The notes beneath the pieces are model-generated. The model did not search any database and was not told the DNA's origin. It saw only the letters and a list, made by a program, of their open reading frames with translations. A DNA stretch of 64,000 nt. It comes from Anaerococcus murdochii (GTDB lineage: Bacteria; Bacillota; Clostridia; Tissierellales; Peptoniphilaceae). Location of the stretch: NCBI RefSeq assembly GCF_019957155.1, contig NZ_JAIPME010000002.1:1364001-1428000 (forward strand), read 5' to 3'. Position 1 is the first letter of the stretch; each line of letters opens with the position of its first letter. Below, piece after piece: positions 7,099-15,031 of the stretch. A program made the position numbers and the translations under genes.

Positions 7099-9063
7099 AT
7101 GTTAATTGTTATTCTTTCTCTAATTGTAGCCATCTTGGCCATAGTGCTTATGGCTTTTACAATCAAAGAGAAAATCCTTCCTGTATCAAGTGGTTCAAAG
7201 AGAATGCACGAGATTTCAGGATACATCAAAAACGGAGCAATGACCTTCATCGCAAGCGAGTATAAGTTCATCGTTGCCTTCGTTGTAGTCGTATCAATCT
7301 TAATTTCGATATTCCTAGATTACAAAATCACAATCTGCTACATAGTAGGTTCATGTTTCTCAATGCTAACAGGTTTTATCGGAATGAGAACAGCCACAGA
7401 AGCAAACGCTAGGTGTGCAAATGAAGCTATGGAAGGTGGCACAAACAGAGCCCTAAAACTTGCCTTTGCAGGTGGATCTGTAATGGGTTATGCAGTAACA
7501 GGACTTGGTTTTTCAGGCCTATTAATCTGCTACTTAATCTTTAGAGACCCAGCCATCGTAATGGGATATTCACTTGGTGCATCATCAGTAGCCCTATTTG
7601 CAAGAGTAGGTGGCGGTATCTATACAAAAGCCGCAGACCTTGGAGCAGACCTTGTAGGAAAGGTAGAAGCAGGTATCCCAGAAGATGACCCAAGAAACCC
7701 AGCAGTAATTGCAGACAACGTAGGAGACAACGTAGGAGACGTTGCAGGAATGGGAGCAGACTTATTTGAATCCTATGCCGGAGCAATTATCTCAGCGATC
7801 ACCCTTGGCCTTGTATCATACGGCGAAGCAGGACTAAACTTCACACTCCTACTTGTAGCAATTGGAATCCTATCATCTTTAGTAGCAGGCTTCTTATTTA
7901 CATCCAAAAACCACAAAGACCCACAAAAGGGCCTAATGATGACAATCTATGTATCAGGTGCAATTGTAATAATTGCCGCAATAATCTTATCATTTGCTTA
8001 TTTTGGAAACGTAAAAGCAGCCCTTGCAATCATTACAGGAATCATCGTAGGAATTGCAATCGGACTACTAACAGAAGTTTACACATCAGATAAATTCAAA
8101 TATGTAAAAAATATAGCTGAAGAATCAAAAACAGGTGTTGCAACCAACATCATCTCAGGTCTATCAACAGGAATGCTATCAGCAGTAGGCCCAATCATCC
8201 TAATCGCCCTAGGCATCATCGTAGCTTACTGGGCAGACGGAGTATTTGGTATAGCCCTATCAGCAGTAGGAATGTTATCAACAACAGCAACCACTGTATC
8301 AGTAGATGCCTACGGCCCAATCACAGACAACGCCGGCGGAATCGCTGAAATGGCAGCCCTACCAAGCCATGTAAGAGACATCACAGACGAGCTAGACTCA
8401 ATAGGAAACACAACAGCAGCCATAGGTAAAGGCTTTGCAATCGGCTCAGCAGCCCTCACAGCCCTATCCTTATTCGTAACCTACTCAGAAACATTAAACC
8501 TAGAAACAATATCAATTCTAGACAGCCACGTAGTAGCTGGAATGTTCGTAGGCGGCATGCTACCATTCCTATTTACAGCTCTAACCATGAACTCTGTAGG
8601 AAAAGCAGCAACAGAAATGATCAACGAAGTAAGAAGACAATTTAGAAATGACCCAGGCCTACTAGAAGGAACAAGCGAACCAGATTATCAAAAATGTATT
8701 GAAATCTCAACATCAGCTTCCCTAAAAGAAATGATTCTACCAGGCGTTTTAGCAATAGTAGTACCAATCTTTGTAGGACTAGTATTTGGCCCAACAGCCC
8801 TAGGCGGACTTCTTGCAGGAGCCCTAGTAACAGGCGTACTAATGGCAATCTTCATGTCAAACGCAGGTGGAGCTTGGGATAACGCAAAGAAATACATCGA
8901 AACCCTAGAAGGTGAAGATGGAAAAGGCTCAGACGCTCACAAGGCATCAGTAGTAGGAGACACAGTAGGCGACCCATTCAAAGACACATCAGGTCCAGCC
9001 CTAAACATCCTAATCAAACTAATGACCGTAGTATCAGTAATCTGTGCCGGACTATTTATGTAA
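7099..9063 (+). CDS. hppA: Membrane-bound proton/sodium-pumping pyrophosphatase, K+-dependent type
   Basis: The 654-aa protein has about 16 membrane helices and hydrolyses cytoplasmic pyrophosphate to pump H+ or Na+ outward. The substrate-binding acidic motifs are present: [38 protein letters not shown] with [13 protein letters not shown], and the C-terminal [12 protein letters not shown] with [19 protein letters not shown]. The motif [10 protein letters not shown] carries Ala where K+-independent enzymes have Lys, so a K+-dependent enzyme is expected. H+ versus Na+ specificity is not assigned. The RBS AAGGAGGAA precedes the ATG. It is monocistronic, with terminators on both sides. Confidence 0.97.
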   Translation: MLIVILSLIVAILAIVLMAFTIKEKILPVSSGSKRMHEISGYIKNGAMTFIASEYKFIVAFVVVVSILISIFLDYKITICYIVGSCFSMLTGFIGMRTATEANARCANEAMEGGTNRALKLAFAGGSVMGYAVTGLGFSGLLICYLIFRDPAIVMGYSLGASSVALFARVGGGIYTKAADLGADLVGKVEAGIPEDDPRNPAVIADNVGDNVGDVAGMGADLFESYAGAIISAITLGLVSYGEAGLNFTLLLVAIGILSSLVAGFLFTSKNHKDPQKGLMMTIYVSGAIVIIAAIILSFAYFGNVKAALAIITGIIVGIAIGLLTEVYTSDKFKYVKNIAEESKTGVATNIISGLSTGMLSAVGPIILIALGIIVAYWADGVFGIALSAVGMLSTTATTVSVDAYGPITDNAGGIAEMAALPSHVRDITDELDSIGNTTAAIGKGFAIGSAALTALSLFVTYSETLNLETISILDSHVVAGMFVGGMLPFLFTALTMNSVGKAATEMINEVRRQFRNDPGLLEGTSEPDYQKCIEISTSASLKEMILPGVLAIVVPIFVGLVFGPTALGGLLAGALVTGVLMAIFMSNAGGAWDNAKKYIETLEGEDGKGSDAHKASVVGDTVGDPFKDTSGPALNILIKLMTVVSVICAGLFM

Positions 9064-9078
9064 AACAAAACAGTAAAA

Positions 9079-9109
9079 TCGACCTCATCTAAGATGGGGT
9101 CTTTTTTTG
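9079..9109 (+). terminator. Terminator after hppA
   Basis: GACCTCATC (9081-9089) pairs with GATGGGGTC (9093-9101, one G-U), followed by seven T residues. Confidence 0.9.
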
Positions 9110-9390
9110 TACTATGAATAGTGTAAGAAAGAAAGCAATTTCTATTTTGCACTATTTTTGTTAGCAGATTTTTTGTGGCAAAAGATTAGAAATTATCTTA
9201 AAATCAAGATTGAAATTAAATTTAAATACAAAAATCATATTGAAAATGAAAATAAAAATCAAAGAAACTTATAGAAAGTGTGAGATAAAGCTTGTCTAAG
9301 CCAAGGCTTACGCTTTTTTTATGGCAAAAATCGGGACATTTTCCTTTAAAATCCTATATATAAATAGACTTTAATACTAAAGGAGAATTT
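9110..9390. other. Intergenic stretch before the accessory patch
   Basis: AT-rich sequence with no coding signal. Its only structure is a second terminator-like hairpin at 9289-9320 (TAAGCC, AA, GGCTTA, nested in AAGC...GCTTTTTTT). That hairpin would insulate the following HTH gene from upstream reading. A run of AAAATC/AAAAAC words at 9200-9262 is low complexity only. Confidence 0.5.
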
Positions 9391-9873
9391 ATGACAGGAA
9401 CATATTATACAATTTTACCTGCAGAGGTAAGGCTGGATAAGAGGCTCTTGCCCTTTGAGAGAATTTTATTTTCAGATATTTTAACACTTGCCAACAAGAA
9501 TGGTTACTGTTTTGCTTCAAACTCTTATTTTGCAAAAGCCTACGGGGTATCAACTGTCTCCATATCAACTTGGATATCAAACCTAGTAAAATATGGCTAT
9601 ATAAGCCGCTCTTATGATTACAAAGACAAGACAAAAAAGATAGAAAGACGTAGGCTCTATGTCAAAGCAGACTTTATGATATATAAAAGCAGACTTAATG
9701 ACCCCCACAAAGGAGACTTTAAGGAGGGTATCAAAGGAGACTTTAAAGATAATAATATAAATATGAATAATATAAATGATAATATGGAAAACACCATAAA
9801 AGTATCTATGGAAAATCCATCTAGACCACCAAAGAAGTCCGACTATCTACAAGCTATGTTGGATAGGATTTAG
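9391..9873 (+). CDS. Helix-turn-helix protein, plasmid/phage replication-type
   Basis: The 160-aa protein opens with MTGTYYTILPAEVRLDKRLL and FERILFSDILTLANKNGYC, followed by a winged helix (SYFAKAYGVSTVSISTWISN, residues 48-67). This is the layout of the HTH_36-type N-terminal domain found in phage and plasmid replication initiators. The C-terminal part is low-complexity: GDFKEGIKGDFKD is a small internal duplication, followed by an Asn/Met-rich stretch. It has an AAAGGAG RBS. No recombinase, relaxase or phage structural gene is nearby, so it is probably a remnant of an integrated element. Its DNA target is unknown. Confidence 0.7.
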   Translation: MTGTYYTILPAEVRLDKRLLPFERILFSDILTLANKNGYCFASNSYFAKAYGVSTVSISTWISNLVKYGYISRSYDYKDKTKKIERRRLYVKADFMIYKSRLNDPHKGDFKEGIKGDFKDNNINMNNINDNMENTIKVSMENPSRPPKKSDYLQAMLDRI

Positions 9874-9885
9874 AAAGGATGGTAA

Positions 9886-10110
9886 ATGGTAAAGGTAATT
9901 AATAAAAAAGGCAAGAAATATTTAAATATAGATGGTAGGGAGTACGGTCCCAAATCACTTTACTTTCACATACAAAGAACCACTTCTACCTTAGAATATT
10001 TCACAAAAAGTGGTGATTGGGATGAAGATAGGCAAAGTCAAGTGAAAAAATATATCCAAAGGCTTGTGGAAATCTATAGGAAATATTATCCGGAAGAGGA
10101 TAATTGGTGA
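9886..10110 (+). CDS. Hypothetical protein, 74 aa
   Basis: This small basic and aromatic-rich protein starts 12 bases after the HTH gene, with a GAAAGGA RBS, so the two are probably co-transcribed. It opens with a KVINKKGKKYLNIDGREYGP beta-hairpin-like segment and ends in a helix rich in Tyr, Arg and Glu (QVKKYIQRLVEIYRKYYPEE). No signal or membrane segment is present. I do not recognise a family. Its position suggests an accessory-element gene. Confidence 0.6.
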   Translation: MVKVINKKGKKYLNIDGREYGPKSLYFHIQRTTSTLEYFTKSGDWDEDRQSQVKKYIQRLVEIYRKYYPEEDNW

Positions 10111-10131
10111 TATAAAAGATTAGATATAGAA

Positions 10132-10192
10132 AAATAGGGGTTCCCCACCAAACTTATTAGTAAGTCTTTTAATGAGCGAGGAAGCCCTATTT
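10132..10192. repeat. Nested inverted repeat, possible structured RNA or cruciform
   Basis: Outer arms AAATAGGG (10132-10139) and CCCTATTT (10185-10192) enclose a perfect inner hairpin, ACTTA-TTAG-TAAGT (10152-10165). No T tract follows the inner arm. It could be the terminator of the preceding pair or a mobile-element end. Confidence 0.45.
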
Positions 10193-10332
10193 AATATAAT
10201 ATATGAATATTACCTTATTAGTCAAATATAAACTAAGAATGTTTTTGGAACATCAAAAAATATTTGTGATTTATGATTGATAAATAAATGAATATATTAT
10301 ATAACTAACATAAGAAAATAAGGGAGGGTAAA

Positions 10333-10572
10333 ATGTTATCCAAAAATCAAGTTATTGAAATCGCGGATTTATTTTTCAATGGAAATCCTGAAAAGGCCTA
10401 TACCCTAGTTTCGGATATGAATGAATGGAATCAGTTTATTAATTCGATAAAAAAAGATGAAAATCAGTTGAAAGCATATCTAATAATGAAGCATAGCGAC
10501 CTAAGTATTTGGGAAAAACATACCCCATTTAAGGAAAAGAGAGCCTACCCAAGCTACGATATTGGATATTAA
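10333..10572 (+). CDS. Hypothetical protein, 79 aa
   Basis: The protein has a strong RBS (AGGGAGGG, then ATG after a short spacer). It opens with a helical stretch, LSKNQVIEIADLFFNGNPEK, and then MNEWNQFINSIKKDENQLKA. It has no signal peptide or membrane helix. The upstream 10193-10332 region is AT-rich and carries no gene. I do not recognise the family. The good RBS and codon use like its neighbours make it a real gene more likely than not. Confidence 0.55.
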   Translation: MLSKNQVIEIADLFFNGNPEKAYTLVSDMNEWNQFINSIKKDENQLKAYLIMKHSDLSIWEKHTPFKEKRAYPSYDIGY

Positions 10573-10645
10573 GATTCAATATTCTAATGGAAGAACAAGA
10601 ATATTCATTAATTTAGGAAGACTCTAATTCCTAGCATAGATCTCT

Positions 10646-10822
10646 ATGAGGAATAAAAAGGATAAAATATAAGCAACAGATTAAATAAAGCACGGTTTAT
10701 TTATAAATAGGTTTACTGGTTCATTTAAGGTCAAAGTTATAGATCATAGAGAATCAAATAAAGAAGAGAAAAAATTAATATTAAGAATTTTTAAAAAAGT
10801 TAGATGTGATGTTTCAAATTAG
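10646..10822 (+). pseudogene. Decayed paralogue of the 55-aa gene at 11763
   Basis: The frame at 10685-10822 reads ...LFINRFTGSFKVKVIDHRES then NKEEKK...FKK and ends in TAG. It aligns without gaps to LLTNRFTAPFKGETIGHREL, TEEEKK...CKK of the intact gene. Upstream, ATGAGGAATAAAAAGGAT (10646-10663) resembles that gene's start, but stops at 10670 and 10682 interrupt the frame. A duplicated small gene has therefore degenerated here. The surrounding 10573-11105 interval holds no intact gene. Confidence 0.65.
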
Positions 10823-10928
10823 AAATATTTTAGTTTGCAAATTGTAAAAATTAGGCTGATTATTATAAGTTAATAGTATATGATAGTATGGTAAATATTT
10901 TATATAAATAACTAGCCTATTATTTTCG

Positions 10929-10950
10929 TTATACGGATTAATGCGTATAA
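10929..10950. promoter_or_regulatory. Inverted repeat over a -10 box upstream of hicB
   Basis: TTATACG (10929-10935), eight bases, CGTATAA (10944-10950). The right arm overlaps a TATAAT (10946-10951). This is a likely operator, possibly for the ribbon-helix-helix end of the HicB-like protein encoded 155 bp downstream. The -35 match is weak. Confidence 0.4.
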
Positions 10951-11105
10951 TGATTCTTGGAATAATTTCAATAGTTGAATGAATTATAGTAAAATTATTG
11001 GTCTGGATATGCAGGAAATAATTTTATCTATACAAGGAAACAGTTTTTCTAAAGACAAAGATACCATAGTAAACTTAAGGAATTTAGATTATAAGGAGAA
11101 TTTTT

Positions 11106-11543
11106 ATGTTTGTATCTTATCCAGCAGTATTTTTGAAAAATGTAGAAAGCCTTGGGTTTACAATTTTATTTCCTGATTTACCAGGCTGTATTTCATGTGG
11201 AAATGATGTGAAGGATGCCTTATACATGGCAAATGACGCCCTGGGTTGTTTTTTATTTGATGATTATGCAAGGCTTGAGGATATGCCAAAATCTTCATTA
11301 TTAGAAGATATTGATCTTAGAGATTTTATTGAGGAGGACGAATACAAATATCTTTCACTAGAGGGAAGTTTTAAGTCCTATGTTGGTTTGAATTTGACTG
11401 ATTATGTAAAGAAACATGAAAAGAAAACAGTGAAGAAAAATGTAACTATACCTTCCTACCTTAATGAAATGGGCAAGGCTAGCAAAATTAATTTCTCCAA
11501 ACTTTTAACAGAAGCTTTGGAAAGGGAATTTGATATAGAATAA
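11106..11543 (+). CDS. HicB-family antitoxin without an adjacent HicA
   Basis: The 145-aa protein has an N-terminal HicB fold: PAVFLKNVESLGFTILFPDL with PGCISCGNDVKDALYMANDA, where the FPDLPGC-type turn is diagnostic. A C-terminal ribbon-helix-helix follows (NVTIPSYLNEMGKASKINFS then KLLTEALERE). HicB normally neutralises the small RNase HicA and represses its own promoter. I find no HicA-like frame on either side, so this is an orphan antitoxin or a solitary regulator. The RBS AAGGAGAA is good. A terminator follows at 11555. Confidence 0.8.
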   Translation: MFVSYPAVFLKNVESLGFTILFPDLPGCISCGNDVKDALYMANDALGCFLFDDYARLEDMPKSSLLEDIDLRDFIEEDEYKYLSLEGSFKSYVGLNLTDYVKKHEKKTVKKNVTIPSYLNEMGKASKINFSKLLTEALEREFDIE

Positions 11544-11554
11544 TTTATTTATTG

Positions 11555-11579
11555 GCGATTACAGGTGTGGTCGCTTTTT
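11555..11579 (+). terminator. Terminator after the hicB-like gene
   Basis: GCGATTACA (11555-11563), loop GG, TGTGGTCGC (11566-11574) with two G-U pairs, then TTTTT. Confidence 0.75.
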
Positions 11580-11590
11580 ACTTGGTAAAA

Positions 11591-11770
11591 ATGAAGATTA
11601 TGAAATTTACTTTATTTTCAAAAAATGCACAAACGGGTAAAGATATATCGAGTATAGGACTTGATGAAAAAGAAGATCTGTATCAGAAAAATAGTGAGTT
11701 TTTAGTAAATTCTATAAGAAAGTCGTCAAATCTTGTAGAAATTACTCTTAAGGAGTTTTCAAATGAATAA
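11591..11770 (+). CDS. Hypothetical protein, 59 aa
   Basis: The start at ATG 11591 (or 11600) is chosen because an upstream TTG at 11552 falls inside the hicB terminator. The product reads MKIMKFTLFSKNAQTGKDIS and ends in NSIRKSSNLVEITLKEFSNE. The RBS is weak. The 3' end overlaps the next small gene by 8 bases, and an AAGGAG (11750-11755) inside it serves that gene. This is not a recognised family; it may be the shortened remnant of a larger protein. Confidence 0.4.
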   Translation: MKIMKFTLFSKNAQTGKDISSIGLDEKEDLYQKNSEFLVNSIRKSSNLVEITLKEFSNE

Positions 11771-11930
11771 AAAAGAACTAACTGATGAAGAAAAGCAAAA
11801 ATTATTGACAAATAGATTTACAGCTCCTTTTAAGGGGGAGACTATCGGACATAGAGAATTAACAGAGGAAGAGAAAAAAGAAGCTGAAGTGTTTTGCAAG
11901 AAAATAGACGAAAGAAAAGAAAACAAATGA
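11763..11930 (+). CDS. Hypothetical charged protein, 55 aa
   Basis: The ATG at 11763 lies inside the end of the preceding frame, with AAGGAG (11750-11755) correctly placed. The protein is almost all charged helix: MNKKELTDEEKQKLL, then NRFTAPFKGETIGHRELTEE and a Lys/Glu-rich tail. A degenerate second copy lies 1 kb upstream (10646-10822), so this family has been duplicated. The overlap with the 59-aa gene gives a two-gene arrangement like small toxin-antitoxin pairs, but no toxin signature supports that. Function unknown. Confidence 0.6.
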   Translation: MNKKELTDEEKQKLLTNRFTAPFKGETIGHRELTEEEKKEAEVFCKKIDERKENK

Positions 11931-12006
11931 ATATTATCATACAAAGATAAGTAAATAATGACAAATGTGGATTAATCAATCTAGTAAATTCTAATTAAGG
12001 AAAATT

Positions 12007-12210
12007 ATGAAGAATTCTTGGTATAAAAATAAAAAAACAGACCTAATTTGGTGGAAAAAGTCGAATAGAATTGGCGTGTGGGAATTTTCCTTTGATAAGG
12101 TTAAGGTTTATAATTTGTTTAAAGATTATCCTGCTTGTCTAAATAAAGAAGAAAAAGAGATATTTGATAGGGAAAATCCCTATCGGAAAGATTTTTTTAA
12201 GGATAGGTAA
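12007..12210 (+). CDS. Small conserved-looking cytoplasmic protein, 67 aa
   Basis: The protein is rich in aromatic and charged residues: MKNSWYKNKKTDLIWWKKSN, WEFSFDKVKVYNLFKDYP, and EEKEIFDRENPYRKDFFKDR. From memory it resembles a short family of unknown function common in streptococci and other Firmicutes (NLF-DYP and ENPY-DFFKDR signatures); I cannot confirm the family name. The RBS AAGGAAAA is present. A terminator follows at 12250. No partner gene is evident. Confidence 0.65.
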   Translation: MKNSWYKNKKTDLIWWKKSNRIGVWEFSFDKVKVYNLFKDYPACLNKEEKEIFDRENPYRKDFFKDR

Positions 12211-12249
12211 TAAATTCTATTGTTTAAGAAAATTAATATTTATTAGCAT

Positions 12250-12278
12250 AAAAAAAGGACCTCTTATGGTCTTTTTTA
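12250..12278 (+). terminator. Terminator downstream of the 67-aa gene and tRNA-Leu
   Basis: AAAAAGGACC pairs with GGTCTTTTTT across TCTTAT. The A/T tracts on both sides make it usable from both strands, so it probably also ends the tRNA-Leu transcript. Confidence 0.8.
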
Positions 12279-12313
12279 TTTATCATATACTATAAAATGT
12301 TATTTTTAAGATA

Positions 12314-12403
12314 TGGTGCGGGATAGAAGATTTGAACTTCCACGACCTAAAATCGGTCACAAGATCCTTAGTCTTGCGCGTCTGCCAATTCCGCCAATCC
12401 CGC
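12314..12403 (-). tRNA. tRNA-Leu (anticodon AAG)
   Basis: Reading the minus strand gives acceptor GCGGGAT, a D-arm with GCG/CGC, an anticodon stem CAAGA/TCTTG around the loop CTAAGGA (anticodon AAG), a long class II variable arm, a T-arm with TTCAAAT, the closing ATCCCGC, discriminator A and an encoded CCA. It decodes CUU/CUC. It borders the accessory patch at 9.4-12.2 kb, but I see no duplicated tRNA end that would mark an integration site. Confidence 0.95.
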
Positions 12404-12540
12404 ATGGGATTACTAGTAAATAATACTATATTTTCTATAAATTGTCAACTACTTTTCTATTCTTGTGTAAAATTTTTCTTACAATTCGCAAAAAAATTAG
12501 GTTTTGCCTTGGGATATGATATAATAATTTTGAGGTATAT

Positions 12541-13380
12541 ATGATAAAAAAATGTTTTGCAAAGATTAACCTTAGCCTTGATATTATCTCAAAAAGAGCC
12601 GATGGTTATCACAATATCGATACTTTGATGGCGAGGATTAATCTTTTTGATAAATTAGAAATAGAAAAAACTTCTGACGGCAAATTTACTTATGACTCTA
12701 ATGTAAGCTTAGGAAAAGTCGAGGATAACTTGATTTTTAAGGCCTACGAGGTCATGAAAAATCTTGCGGGCGAAAAGGCGACGGGCATTAGGGTTAAACT
12801 AACAAAAAATATTCCGGTTGCGGCTGGCCTTGCGGGTGGATCTACCAACGCCGCTGAGACTATGAAGGCCCTCAACGAACTTTGGGGCATGGGTCTTACT
12901 AAAAACGACCTTATGGAAGCTGGGGCCAAACTTGGGGCGGATATTCCATTTTTCTTCCTTGAAAGGGCGGCTCGTGCGACTGGGATTGGGGAAATCCTCG
13001 ATCCTTTTTCCATAAAAACACCCCTTAAGGTTCTTTTGGTAAATGACGGGACAAGTATAGCTTCTGCCCATGTTTACAAAAATACCAAGCTTTTTGGCCA
13101 TATTAAGACTGGTGAAATTGCAAAAAGTCTTAGCCAAGGTTCTTGGGAGTTTGTAGAGGATTTTGAAAATGTAATGGAAGACGTAGTTTTGAGGGATTTT
13201 CCACACCTAAAGGCAATTAAGGAAAATTTGTCCAATCATGGTGCCCTTAAGGCCCTTGTTTCGGGGTCTGGCGCTTCTATTTTTGGGATTTTTAAGGATG
13301 AAAAAGCCCTTGATAGGGCCTATGAAAGCCTTAAGACTTCCTATAATTTTGTAAGAAAGGTGGACCTAATCGATGACTAA
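12541..13380 (+). CDS. ispE: 4-diphosphocytidyl-2-C-methyl-D-erythritol kinase
   Basis: This is the fourth enzyme of the non-mevalonate isoprenoid pathway, phosphorylating CDP-ME with ATP. The 279-aa GHMP kinase shows FAKINLSLDIISKRADGYHN at the start, the ATP loop VAAGLAGGSTNAAETMKALN, GADIPFF, and a C-terminal VSGSGASIFGIF. The ATG at 12541 follows GAGG. Its last 8 bases overlap murI, and the ispE-murI-ppx-ppk genes form one run. Confidence 0.96.
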   Translation: MIKKCFAKINLSLDIISKRADGYHNIDTLMARINLFDKLEIEKTSDGKFTYDSNVSLGKVEDNLIFKAYEVMKNLAGEKATGIRVKLTKNIPVAAGLAGGSTNAAETMKALNELWGMGLTKNDLMEAGAKLGADIPFFFLERAARATGIGEILDPFSIKTPLKVLLVNDGTSIASAHVYKNTKLFGHIKTGEIAKSLSQGSWEFVEDFENVMEDVVLRDFPHLKAIKENLSNHGALKALVSGSGASIFGIFKDEKALDRAYESLKTSYNFVRKVDLIDD

Positions 13381-14122
13381 TATTGGAATTTTTGATTCGG
13401 GTCTGGGCGGAGTTGCGGTTTTAAACGAGCTTGCCAAGAAAAACAAGGCCAATTATTTCTACCTGGGGGACAATCTCAGAGTCCCTTATGGCAACAGGTC
13501 AAAGACTGAAATAACAAGCTTTGCGACCGATATTGTTAATTACCTTGAGTCCTATGATATAGATTATTACATAATCGCCTGCAACACAATTTCTGTGACT
13601 TGCAAGGATTATTTGAGGGAGAAATTCAAGAAAGAATTTATCACTATTGCCGATGTGGCGATTGAGGCTGCATCGGGCTTTGAGGGTGATTACCTGACAC
13701 TTGCAACCAAGGCTACTATTGATAGTCACTATTATAAAAAGGCCTTGGAGGCAAGAAAAGACTGCAAGGTCTACGAGTCAAAGGCCATTGACCTGGTGAA
13801 TTTAATTGAAAGTGGAATTTTGGAAGGTGCGACACTTAATGACTCGCTAGATGAATATTTATCCATAGCAAATGAAAAGAAAATTCTAAATATTATCCTT
13901 GCCTGCACCCACTATCCAATAATCAAGGATAGGATTAAAGAAAGGCTAAATTATGAGGCAAATATCATAGATCCCGCCCTTTATTTGGCTGAAAAAATAG
14001 TGACTGAAGACGCCCAAAATAGGGTAAATATATTTATGACAAAGAAAAGCGATGAAACTCGTGATTTAATCGATAAAATTATGGATGTTGACTATAAATT
14101 GAGCTTTATAGGAGGTTTGTAA
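13373..14122 (+). CDS. murI: Glutamate racemase
   Basis: The protein makes D-glutamate for peptidoglycan. It shows NIGIFDSGLGGVAVLNELAK, YFYLGDNLRVPYGNR, and the two catalytic cysteines in YIIACNTISV and LACTHYPII. At 249 aa it is slightly short for the family but complete. It begins inside the end of ispE and ends just before ppx. Confidence 0.96.
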   Translation: MTNIGIFDSGLGGVAVLNELAKKNKANYFYLGDNLRVPYGNRSKTEITSFATDIVNYLESYDIDYYIIACNTISVTCKDYLREKFKKEFITIADVAIEAASGFEGDYLTLATKATIDSHYYKKALEARKDCKVYESKAIDLVNLIESGILEGATLNDSLDEYLSIANEKKILNIILACTHYPIIKDRIKERLNYEANIIDPALYLAEKIVTEDAQNRVNIFMTKKSDETRDLIDKIMDVDYKLSFIGGL

Positions 14123-14123
14123 G

Positions 14124-15029
14124 ATGATTTACGCAATTATGGATATCGGCTCAAACACAGTAAGACTCTCAGTTTACAAGGAAAAAAACGGGGAGGCTGT
14201 GAATTTATTTTCAGAAAAAGAACAAGTTTCCCTTAAATCCTACGTCAAGGACGGCAGGCTTACTGAGAAGGGGATAAAGAGGTTGTTTTCAACTCTTGCA
14301 AACTTTAAGGAAGTTGTGGATAACTTTGACGATATCGACGAGGTCCATCCTTTTGCAACTGCGACTGTAAGGGACGTTGCTAACAGGTCTGATATTTTAG
14401 CCCTAATTAAGGATAAGCTTGACCTTGATATAGAGATTTTATCCGGCGAAGAGGAGGCCCAGCTCGCCTTTGTGGGTGCGGCTGTTTCTACTGATGTCAA
14501 GGAGGGCGTTCTTTGCGATATTGGCGGTGGTTCGACTGAAGTAGTCCTTATTGACCAGGGCAAGGTTATCAAGTCTTCGTCCCTTTCAATCGGCTCACTT
14601 TCGGCCTTTAACGACTATGTTGAAGGACTTTTTGTCGATAAGGCCAGCAGGAAAAAAATCGAAAACCGAGTCGTCCAGCTTTTTGATGATACTTCTATGT
14701 ATAGGGAAGATTTCAATGTCCTATCAGCTGTTGGAGGTTCTGCCCGTGCTGCCCTTATGGTTTATAGGGAATATTACGGCCTAACCGATGACGTCCGCTC
14801 TATGGATGCGGCGGATTTCCAAGCCATGGTAAAAGATATTATTAAAAAATCTGACAAGAAGAAAATGCGTTTAATCCTTGATATTAAGCCAGACAGGATC
14901 CACACCCTCTTGCCAGGAATGATTATTATGAATGAAATATGCAAGTTTTTCTCAGTTGAAAAAATAAATGTTAGCCAAACGGGTGTTAGGGAAGGATATG
15001 TTTATAGCAAACTTTTAGGAAGGAGCTAG
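14124..15029 (+). CDS. ppx: Exopolyphosphatase / Ppx-GppA phosphatase
   Basis: The 301-aa protein has the ASKHA fold: YAIMDIGSNTVRLSVYKEKN, the SGEEEAQLAFVGA loop, and CDIGGGSTEVVLIDQGKVIK. It removes terminal phosphate from polyphosphate and may also act on pppGpp. It lacks the extra C-terminal HD domain of long Ppx proteins. It has a GGAGG RBS and sits directly before ppk, so synthesis and breakdown of polyphosphate are encoded together. Confidence 0.93.
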   Translation: MIYAIMDIGSNTVRLSVYKEKNGEAVNLFSEKEQVSLKSYVKDGRLTEKGIKRLFSTLANFKEVVDNFDDIDEVHPFATATVRDVANRSDILALIKDKLDLDIEILSGEEEAQLAFVGAAVSTDVKEGVLCDIGGGSTEVVLIDQGKVIKSSSLSIGSLSAFNDYVEGLFVDKASRKKIENRVVQLFDDTSMYREDFNVLSAVGGSARAALMVYREYYGLTDDVRSMDAADFQAMVKDIIKKSDKKKMRLILDIKPDRIHTLLPGMIIMNEICKFFSVEKINVSQTGVREGYVYSKLLGRS

Positions 15030-15031
15030 AC

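Noticed and set aside
10979..11176. 65-aa frame overlapping the start of the HicB-like gene
   Set aside because: No RBS, overlaps the well-supported hicB frame by 70 bases, and does not resemble HicA or any known family.
11552..11590. TTG start extending the 59-aa gene upstream
   Set aside because: It lies inside the hicB terminator hairpin and has no RBS.
12314..12403. tRNA-Leu as attachment site of the 9.4-12.2 kb patch
   Set aside because: No integrase and no direct repeat of the tRNA 3' end could be found.
12332..12544. 70-aa plus-strand frame
   Set aside because: It runs through the tRNA-Leu gene in antisense and the ispE promoter; no coding signal.
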